A stretch of DNA of 64,000 nucleotides. Source: Roseivirga sp. (GTDB lineage Bacteria > Bacteroidota > Bacteroidia > Cytophagales > Cyclobacteriaceae). The position numbers and the translations under genes were made by a program. Of this stretch, positions 56,301 through 64,000 are shown piece after piece. The notes beneath the pieces were generated by a model. That model did not search any database, was not told the DNA's origin, and saw only the letters and a list, made by a program, of their open reading frames with translations. Position 1 is the stretch's first letter, and each line of letters opens with the position of its first letter. The stretch lies in NCBI GenBank assembly GCA_021404565.1, contig JAAWWF010000043.1:1-64000 (forward strand). The letters run 5' to 3'.

Positions 56301-57383
56301 CTGGACGACCTGAGTGCAGATCATGATGTATCGCTCAAAGATCTGCGATGGATGGTACCCACCGGAGAAGCTCTGAGTGTAGCCCTGACAAAACAGTGGT
56401 ATGAGTATTTCCCTGACATCCGCTTGCTTAACGCCTATGGCCCTACGGAAGCATCGGATGACGTAACGCATTATGTAGTGCCAAAACCAACCGGAGGCGA
56501 GCATACCATACCGATTGGTCAGCCATTGGCCAATACGCGCATCTTCATTCTCAACGAGCATTTAGGACTCTGCCCTGTGGGTGTAAGAGGAGAAATTTGC
56601 GTGGCAGGCCTGGGGGTTGGAAAGGGCTACTGGCGCAACGAAGAAAAGACCAATGCTGCCTTTGTACCCAACCCGTTCCTGAACGAACTGGATGATCCTG
56701 ATTATGCCCTATTGTACAAAACGGGCGACATTGGCTACTTCCGTGAAGATGGCAATGTAGTCTATGTGGGGCGTAAAGACGACCAGCTCAAAATCAACGG
56801 TAACCGTGTGGAACTGGGTGAAATAGAAAGCAGACTGTCTCTTCATGACAGCATCAAAGAAGCAGCCGTGATGGCCAAAGACAGCGGGCCAGGCAAGCTC
56901 CTGGTGGCCTATTATGTGTCTGATGAGGCCATTGATCCAAGTGAATTGCGGCTTTACCTTATCAATCAGCTGCCCGATTACATGGTGCCAGCCATTTACA
57001 AGCGACTGGACAAAATGCCTTTGACAGCCAATGGCAAGCTGAACAGAAAGGCCTTGCCAGAACCAGTCATCACCCTGAATGAAGATTTTACCAAGGCAGA
57101 AACGGTGACAGAGATCAAGCTGACAGAGATATGGGCAGAAGTACTGAAAATCACCGCGGAGCAAGTGAGCGTAACCACAGACTTTTTCAGCCTGGGCGGT
57201 AACTCCCTGATGTCCATCACACTTGTTGGCAAAATCCACAAACAATTGAATGTCAAAATCACCCTGAGAGATTTCTTTGAAAAGCCCACTGTTCGCGCTA
57301 CAGCGGAGTACATAGACACCGTCTCCTGGCTCACCCACGAGACCAAAGAAGACGGCAAGGGAAAAATCGAAATCAGCATATAA
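38352..57383 (+). CDS. NRPS-3: six-module megasynthase A-PCP / C-A(Gly)-PCP / Cy-A(Cys)-PCP / C-A(Ser)-PCP-E / 2x C-A(Dap/Dab)-PCP
   Basis: A 6343-residue protein if started at MIFQNQLV (38352). The frame extends upstream to 38265, but that extension is not domain-like. Rough residues: A 7-500; PCP Ser549; C 605-1033; A(Gly) 1050-1537; PCP Ser1586; Cy 1640-2090 (DAMMID, Asp1777 and Asp1782); A(Cys) 2107-2593; PCP Ser2645; C 2700-3127; A(Ser) 3140-3643; PCP Ser3690; E 3739-4173; C 4200-4637; A 4670-5180; PCP Ser5230; C 5285-5713; A 5734-6233; PCP Ser6285. The protein begins directly with an A domain, so it needs the orphan C domain that ends NRPS-2. It ends on a PCP without a release domain, and NRPS-4 follows. 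The C domains of the Gly and Ser modules are close copies of each other, as are the last two A domains. Confidence 0.95.
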   Translation: MIFQNQLVKSLKSNSQKTAIEHEGKTTSYSELLQKANKITQHLLAQQLDKETIIGIDLKDRSDIIAAVIGVANARCVFVLLDRSLPDSRMEHLISDLNLQYLISDKGLHISLASAGLKGSWQYEEIQQLDQPEILNYPEFEGDDSLYVYFTSGTTGTPKGIVGRNCSLLQFLYWEINAFDLSEDSRFSQFISPYFDAFLRDVFAPLLAGGTICIPPDEEDFFSPDKIIPWINDSQITAVHCVPSLFRQINTDAVNASHFQSLRHVLMSGEKINPSELVNWYETFDNRIQLVNLYGATEATMIRSFYNIQPGDVKRSRMPIGNPIADTQLLITKKNMQPCPALVPGQLYIISNYLTKGYLNRPELTAERFIKLHEGTPEETMAYMTGDKARKLAAGQIELLGREDRQVKLRGIRIELDEVEMVLMNSGLLSNAVVVLHTDDQEQDSLVAFIINKEETSEKAEVKSQLAAYLKANVPGYMIPANLVLVDEYPLLHNGKINLKGLLSNLTLEREIVLPVNKTEERILAIWKEILGDKSISTEDSFHQIGGNSLSLMGLIARINKEFQIRISLSELFKNPTICKQAAFVIGVKGHEEENAAIPAAEKADHYTLSSAQKRLFFLYRFEPGSLAYNMPNVFRLEGELDKNHIQNVFEQLIARHESLRTSFELLDGEPVQRVSAQVELAIEYFTASEEEAPAIVQSFIRPFDLSAPSLIRVGLIKTALNQHQLMVDIHHIVSDGISQEILIKEFMALYNNEALAALKISYKDFAVWQQDQAQQERVVKQGEFWKEAFAEEVEALDLPTDFARPAIKSNAGSTLSFEIDREETARLQAIADGEEATMFMVLLAAYNILMVKLTNQEDIVVGSPIAGRHLPDLENMFGMFVNTLSLRNRPKGGLTYKAFLSMLKSNTLTCLENQDYPYEELIEALKVERDTSRNPLFDVMFSYQNYQESQLEIPDFTLSQLAQEQTISKFDLTLFVFEKGGRLKLDIEYATALFKRETIEKFVGYFRKVVSAITANINTKISDIEIVSDDEKARLLEDFNNTSLDFDKDSTIDSLFQKVVHAHGDRTALVFKDKQLSYAELNERSDQLAHRIRKAVGAEDKFIGLLMERSPELIVSMLAVLKAGLAYVPIDPEYPFVRIEHIVQDSQLGVILMSPAIGEICQKLPEKLTLIDVTSEVLSAEPKNPLNQSSATDLAYLIYTSGSTGLPKGVMVTHRNVINFTHGILYRIALEDADSILSLTTASFDIFVLESILPLLNGLKIVLASTEEQKDTKALYRLIKGQKTDAIQITPSHLKLLLAGSNSDVLADVKILMVGGEAFPDQLLHDLHAGYSGKLFNMYGPTETTVWSTIRELNHANSINIGSPIANTIIRILDVHGGLLPVGIAGDLYIGGEGVSQGYWGNPQLTETRFIQDPLGSPVTIYQTGDRARWLADGNIEYLGRNDNQIKINGYRIELGEIESQLAAHDQITEVSVVVKDRGENKFLTAYYLSDDIQTLASLRTFLEEKLPVYMLPSFYVHLESFPLTPNGKLDKNALPDPEIEIGEDLAAPSNEMEEKLITLWSETLEIPQEAIGVNSSFFELGGHSILAIKLISLIQEHFGVNLGLPAFFKDPSIRAIAQKLQEGSGEKEVLPEMVADLENRFEPFVLTDVQQAYLIGRKDIFEHGQVGTHMYSESFMEALDIDAFNHVLQRLIARHEMLRAIITPDGHQRILREVPAYEVKVLDLNEWSEEEGTAQFQAQRDELSHQVFSGEEWPLFDIRVTKFRDETYKVHYSVDAMMIDAGSGIILGNEFRELSLDQHKELPPIAVSFRDYVKSLEILEQGSLFETSRQYWTARVEDMPFAPDLPIVAPEFQAEKPKFERHAGQVKKGHWDALQNKVKGLGITPTVFLIGCFAEVLNRWSKSSHFSLNLTLFNRIPFHKEVDKLVGDFTSLTLLEVDFREVEAFSARLKNIQDRLWEDLEHKYFSGVEMQREMSRFHGHSVIIPVVITSTLGLGDDQEEGGTDELPDNLEEIQKPYSITQTPQVWLDFQLGENKDGLWFIWDSVEELFPEALIDHMFEAFNQLLSALVADESIWHNQSLVTMPATQVGARETVNKTQSPQSEKYLHELFIDQVGQAPDRLAVITAEKQFTYGEVHTMSLALGRKIRDLGAKPNRLVAIVMEKCWEQVVASFAIQYAGGAYLPIGSELPESRIMMLLEQGEVDIVVTTQTVADRLSFEADKSVVLVEESLKDEQDLSPMEPVQQPSDLAYVIFTSGSSGTPKGVMIDHIGAVNTVIDINERFDVGPDDRVLAISSLSFDLSVYDIFGLLAVGGALVIPGQDELRSPDRWIDYILENKVTLWNTVPALMQMLVDHNREREQIPLRVIMMSGDWIPLNLPGRIKAIAQDADVYSLGGATEASIWSIYYPINDIDRQWKSVPYGKPLKNQGFHVLKPDLSHCPDYVPGDLYITGIGLAKGYWKDEKKTNSSFITHPETGQRLYKTGDLGRYLADGNIEFLGREDNQVKIQGFRIELGEIEHQLTNHPEVKEAAVLAKDNLGEKYLVAYYQADDEIDAEAFDHYLQEVLPAYMIPSYYMHLEAFPLTPNGKVSVKLLPEPEVKARLDYVAPENETQEKLIDLWSQLLGIEAEVVGINRSFFELGGHSLKAMEMINRIREELDVEVPLKVVFEKRDVKQISEYIQKAEHSDFLMIEKAAPKPYYTVSSAQKRLFFLYKFDTTSLAYNMPSVFKLEGELEKDHIQKVFEQLIARHEPLRTSFEFVDGELVQRIMAQVDFEIEYFTASEEEAPAIVQSFIRPFDLSTPLLMRVGLIETGPDHHHLMVDIHHIVIDGISQEILIKEFMALYNNEALPALKISYKDFAVWQQGEEQQEKVVRQANFWKEVFSEEVEALDLPTDFVRPAIKSNAGSVLSFEINQEQTARLKAIADGEEATMFMVMLAVYNTLLAKLTNKEDIIVGNTIAGRHWPDLENMFGMFVNTLSLRNQPKGELTFKAFLSMLKSNTLTCLENQDYPYEELIEDLQVERDTSRNPLFDVMFSYQNYQETKLEIPDLTLSQLPNYQAISKFDLTLFVFEKEGRLKLDVEYASELFKEETIQRFISNFEQIVSAVIRDVNTPLKDIEILTKQEKEQLQVTFNDTKRPYPDEETIVSLFEKQVLANPDHPALFFEASAVNYGQLKRQSDQIANYLIQVKHVKTGDRLGVMLEREAWLIPVIFGVLKAGGVYVPIDPNFPTERINTIIEASGLKALMTRGRYASEVATPALLVDLDHAEQEILSQPATAPEANLDSHDLAYIIYTSGSTGKPKGVMVEHHSVVNRILWMQKEYPITESDTLLQKTPIIFDVSVWELFWWSFTGASLCLLKPGAEKEPGEIIKAIEQHKVTTMHFVPSMLSVFLSVTQKDLGIEGLGSLRQVFASGEALKAEHVQQFGQLIHQRWGTRLINLYGPTEATVDVSYYECDFNDATTTPPIGQPIDNTTLHVLSKDQRLLPVGVPGELHIGGVGLARGYWGDPVQTQEKFITNPLTGEGRLYKTGDLAKWLPDGNLAYLGRIDHQVKIRGFRIELGEIESNLLAHDPIEEAVVVVKEKEADKFLVAYYRSDEVQAPDTLRAFLEEQLPGYMIPAFFVHLESFPLTPNGKLNTKALPAPEADQTEDMVAPQSEEEALLLKIWTDVLKVDNISTTDNFFTIGGDSIKSILICSRARTMGYSLSIEDVITHRTVQNVARKLEKLETNSSQEEVSGTAPLTPIQKWFMAGPIKNKNRFNQSVMLDFKADVSHETIGKIFDKILAHHDVLRSVFKEENNEWEQQITEKNAPLAFEEHDLRGMDDWEAQLSSLSDNIQTSLDVGKGPVLKLGLFKMDAGDRLLIVIHHLVVDGVSWRILFEDIDSLYLQAKANEALSLPAKTDAYHAWAKHLLGYVKTKEFEHANDYWNQAFSAKPNQLKRDFPEGTRTYDQSRVPSFTLSKEYTSKLMSEVNDSFHTQINDILLAALVMSIHEQFDQHNVQIDLEGHGRENIHQGENVNRTVGWFTSIYPVLLSHHEGEWSQTIKQVKESLRNVPNHGIDYLLKRYLVDDNDSETADQSSPIIFNYLGQFDSDINDKSFEVTREFTGDSIAPDEQTSHDWDISGMVTGGMLKMTLSYSEGQYREETIISFMSAYEQHLVKLIDYCSNYGKDEFTPSDFTYKGLSIAEVDELNEQYDLSDLYPLSPMQEGMLFHSLFDSESEFYFEQFTHSVKGQLDAAALEHSMNALMARHDILRTIFLHEGFERPIQLILDERKIDFQFIDAKEDCQKRSKSAVRRDYQNRQRARKFNLSSDVLVRLLVVQMDDDEYELIWGYHHILMDGWCMSIITSELKSLYVAHKKGVELSLPETEPFSKYIAWIEKRDKKESLNYWQNYLEGYQNSVSLPKIEQLPNQDQPYELRSEELKIDKELTAALQAASGKYGVTVNTIVQCAWGMLLGRYGNFDDVVFGSVVSGRPAELTGMERVVGLFINTIPVRVKMDAEASIEDLLTKTQKSALTGDQYHYNPLSEIQALSEMGSDLINCVMVFENYPIADEIMDTNSDDSSLDDFTITNVELYEPTNYDLLIFVNPGEEMLFKVDFNANVHAPEMVEKAVGHFGNIIGQMAGNMNGLLEDVTFENSQIPLARIELAGVAERNRLLFQLNGPKRNFDREKVYSELFREQVEKTPDRIAVAHNGDTLTYQQLHDKSIKLARYLVSKGIGNENKVALFMSRGIDMLVSILASLKAGSSYVPIDIDYPGIRVEEIIKDSEAHMVITKAAHRADLNEIFNSTPTLESVLDIDTLPLISRTNGSAPTFSGSTNDLAYIIYTSGTTGKPKGVMIHQLGMINHLYAKINDLNIGADDVIAQTASPCFDISVWQFLAALMVGGKTCIIDKEKVVYPDSLCDELQKGKVSIFESVPSLMTSFLDDLPSDHDLSLKDLRWMVPTGEALSVALTKKWYEHFPEIKLLNAYGPTEASDDVTHYVVPKPTGDEDTIPIGQPMANTQILILNPHLGLCPVGVRGEICVAGLGVGRGYWGKEELTNAAFVTNPFLTELDDPDYALLYKTGDIGYYREDGNVVYIGRKDDQLKINGNRVELGEIESHLSTYEGISEAVANVKEKGEDHYLIGYYLSEETIEVNELIAHLQTRMPEYMVPNFYMRLDKFPLTQNGKLDRKALPDPEISGEETFIAPSTEAEKQLAVMWAEILNVDLEVIGVNRSFFELGGHSLKSISLVNMIAKAFGVKVLLKDVFTHQNIRNLAELITQSAGLQYQAIKKAETKPYYPLSQAQLPLFFQHEVNPDSLERNQTFIGVIEGDLDKEKLEQVFQKLFARHDSLRTSFKMNDLEPVQVVAEKVDFEISQFEAEESNARAVINEFVRPFDIGKAPLMRVGLATLEPQRHGLMVDIHHLVADGLSLEILTDEFLALYNSTELPATEAQYTDFVSWEESEEYQESMADQKQFWVNEFSKEIQPLEVPIDYEQPDSEESEGERIALELDSEKVQLLRQLAEKQGATLSMVMLAFYNILLSKLTRQEDIIVGVPLNGRERAEFEKTVGMFAKVLPVRNYPKAQLTFDEFLAEVKHKFSSALDHQTYPYEELARELGIERNTGRNPWFDVMFTYTHQRSTDGHIEGLIINQFAGKEVLIRQNMGLDIAESEDGLLLLFGYSRALFRRETMDKFIEYFKQITDAVLENPACLISQIDIVEGEERRKLLFEFNGPIRTFNREKTYSTLFKEQAEKSPESVAVIHNGTSLSYEQLHEKSIHLATYLVSKGVSSQTKVGIYMPRGIDMLVSILGILQAGSAYVPIDIYYPEKRIDEIVKDSELSIVITKAVPQSDFDAIFDSTRTLETVLDIDTLPLIKGSNGSVPSFSGTTNDLAYMIFTSGTTGKPKGVMIHQLGMINHLYAKINDLNIGADDVIAQTASPCFDISVWQFLAALMVGGKTYIIDKEKAVYPDSLCEELQHGKVSIFESVPSLMTNFLDDLSADHDVSLKDLRWMVPTGEALSVALTKQWYEYFPDIRLLNAYGPTEASDDVTHYVVPKPTGGEHTIPIGQPLANTRIFILNEHLGLCPVGVRGEICVAGLGVGKGYWRNEEKTNAAFVPNPFLNELDDPDYALLYKTGDIGYFREDGNVVYVGRKDDQLKINGNRVELGEIESRLSLHDSIKEAAVMAKDSGPGKLLVAYYVSDEAIDPSELRLYLINQLPDYMVPAIYKRLDKMPLTANGKLNRKALPEPVITLNEDFTKAETVTEIKLTEIWAEVLKITAEQVSVTTDFFSLGGNSLMSITLVGKIHKQLNVKITLRDFFEKPTVRATAEYIDTVSWLTHETKEDGKGKIEISI
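38370..40110 (+). other. module 7 (second half): A(unassigned)-PCP
   Basis: The A domain shares the unusual features of module 6 (YFTSGTTGTPKG then IVGRN, FLYWE, FDAFLRDVF, HCVPSLF, SGEKI). Its pocket reads DARHMSLMIK, which I cannot assign. The YGATEAT motif replaces the usual YGPTE. The carrier Ser lies in GGNSLSL. The matching C domain is at the end of NRPS-2. Confidence 0.75.
40160..41460 (+). repeat. C-domain repeat, copy 1 (module 8)
   Basis: The DNA of this C domain is very similar to 46440-47740, with long identical stretches such as the block around 40300-40330 and that around 41090-41170. This points to a recent duplication or gene conversion inside NRPS-3. Confidence 0.75.
40160..43240 (+). 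other. module 8: C-A(Gly)-PCP
   Basis: Pocket DILQMGMVWK, close to the Gly code DILQLGLIWK. The A domain is uninterrupted, unlike the other Gly A domain (module 4). The C domain (SSAQKRLFFLY, HHIVSDG) is of the ordinary L-donor type. Confidence 0.82.
43260..46400 (+). other. module 9: Cy-A(Cys)-PCP, thiazoline-forming
   Basis: The heterocyclisation domain opens with LTDVQQAYLIGR and has the diagnostic DxxxxD motif (Asp1777-Ala-Met-Met-Ile-Asp1782) in place of HHxxxDG. The A domain pocket reads DLYNMSLIWK, one conservative change from the Cys code DLYNLSLIWK. Predicted result: condensation of Cys with the upstream Gly and cyclisation to a thiazoline. No oxidase domain is inserted in this A domain or placed after the PCP, so thiazole formation would need an external oxidase. 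Confidence 0.9.
46440..47740 (+). repeat. C-domain repeat, copy 2 (module 10)
   Basis: The partner of 40160-41460. The offset between the copies is about 6.28 kb, which is two modules. The proteins share the ends ERDTSRNPLFDVMFSYQNYQE and FDLTLFVFEK. Confidence 0.75.
46450..50890 (+). other. module 10: C-A(Ser)-PCP-E
   Basis: Pocket DVWHFSLVDK, the Ser code DVWHLSLIDK with conservative changes. The E domain shows HHLVVDGVSWRI, EGHGREN and RTVGWFTSIYPV, so D-Ser is predicted. The next C domain is of the D-donor type (PMQEGMLFH, HHILMDGW), which is consistent. Confidence 0.87.
50900..54160 (+). other. module 11: C-A(Dap or Dab)-PCP
   Basis: Pocket DIWEVTADDK, the same acidic pocket as module 5. 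The A domain is a close copy of the one in module 12. Confidence 0.75.
52340..53900 (+). repeat. A-domain repeat, copy 1 (module 11, Dap/Dab)
   Basis: Closely matches 55510-57070. Between about 52830 and 53480 the two copies are nearly identical in DNA, including silent positions, which marks a recent tandem duplication or conversion of the A domain. The flanking C domains differ. Confidence 0.8.
54200..57330 (+). other. module 12: C-A(Dap or Dab)-PCP
   Basis: Pocket DIWEVTADDK. The C domain is of the L-donor type (SQAQLPLFF, HHLVADG), which agrees with the lack of an E domain in module 11. The carrier Ser lies in GGNSLMS and is the last domain of the protein. Confidence 0.75.
55510..57070 (+). 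repeat. A-domain repeat, copy 2 (module 12, Dap/Dab)
   Basis: The partner of 52340-53900, about 3.17 kb downstream. The pocket residues are the same in both copies. Confidence 0.8.
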
Positions 57384-57516
57384 ATCTACCCGGCCTTTTC
57401 CTCTGAGGATTCTAAAAAGCCCGATTGCTCCCTGACTGGTAATTCGGATCTCTGACCGCCTCTGAGTGGTCGGGGGGCCACCACATATGCGAACGGTAAA
57501 AGCGAAACATCAATAT

Positions 57517-64000
<6,484 letters not shown>

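Noticed and set aside
57452-57473. Inverted repeat CTGACC/GGTCGG between NRPS-3 and NRPS-4 as a terminator
   Set aside because: The stem is short and includes a wobble pair, the loop is 10 nt, and no U-run follows. The two NRPS genes are likely one transcript.

Overview
The window is part of one very large biosynthetic gene cluster, with every gene on the + strand. It encodes a hybrid NRPS-PKS (nonribosomal peptide / polyketide synthase) assembly line with lipid initiation. The probable host is a Bacteroidota bacterium, most likely a Cytophagales-like marine or soil gliding bacterium. This rests on the UpxY-type NusG paralog, the long duplicated FtsX/MacB permease, the start codons without clear Shine-Dalgarno sequences, the moderate GC genes between AT-rich leaders, and the overall protein style. 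The species cannot be named from the sequence.

Layout. 1-296: AT-rich leader, perhaps with the last codons of an upstream gene. 297-830: NusG-like specialised antiterminator. 912-7343: NRPS-1 (FAAL-PCP-C-A[Asn]-PCP-E). 7456-9416: sbnA/sbnB pair for L-2,3-diaminopropionate (Dap). 9610-11982: FtsX-type ABC permease. 11983-12440: non-coding. 12441-33323: NRPS-2, 6960 aa (C-A-PCP / KS-AT-KR-ACP / C-A[Gly, with an inserted luciferase-like monooxygenase]-PCP-E / C-A[Dap/Dab]-PCP / C-A-PCP / C). 33416-34471: stand-alone luciferase-like monooxygenase related to the inserted one. 34546-36405: asparagine synthetase. 36538-38130: secreted S12/beta-lactamase-family serine hydrolase. 38352-57383: NRPS-3 (A-PCP / C-A[Gly]-PCP / Cy-A[Cys]-PCP / C-A[Ser]-PCP-E / C-A[Dap/Dab]-PCP / C-A[Dap/Dab]-PCP). 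57517 to about 63975: NRPS-4 (TubC-like docking-C-A-PCP-C-A[Ser]-PCP...), whose 3' end is disrupted by an out-of-frame 133-bp repeat at the window edge. No thioesterase or other release domain, phosphopantetheinyl transferase, MbtH homologue or ABC ATPase is visible, so the cluster continues beyond the window.

How the genes fit together (inference from specificity codes that I read by hand, aligning each A domain to GrsA-PheA). The FAAL loads a fatty acid. NRPS-1 makes N-acyl-D-Asn. NRPS-2 adds an Asp-like residue, a malonyl-derived beta-hydroxy ketide, a Gly that may be alpha-hydroxylated and then epimerised, Dap/Dab and an unassigned residue. NRPS-3 adds a second unassigned residue, Gly, Cys (as thiazoline), D-Ser and two Dap/Dab residues. 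NRPS-4 adds an unassigned residue and Ser. AsnB and SbnA/SbnB supply Asn and Dap.

The two most interesting features are these. (1) An N-acyl-D-Asn cap sits with a secreted S12 peptidase-like protein, the arrangement used for prodrug activation in the colibactin, zeamine, xenocoumacin and amicoumacin pathways. (2) A monooxygenase is inserted into an internal Gly-activating A domain that is followed by an epimerisation domain, which only makes chemical sense if Gly becomes a chiral alpha-substituted residue. I do not recognise this domain string as a known product pathway.
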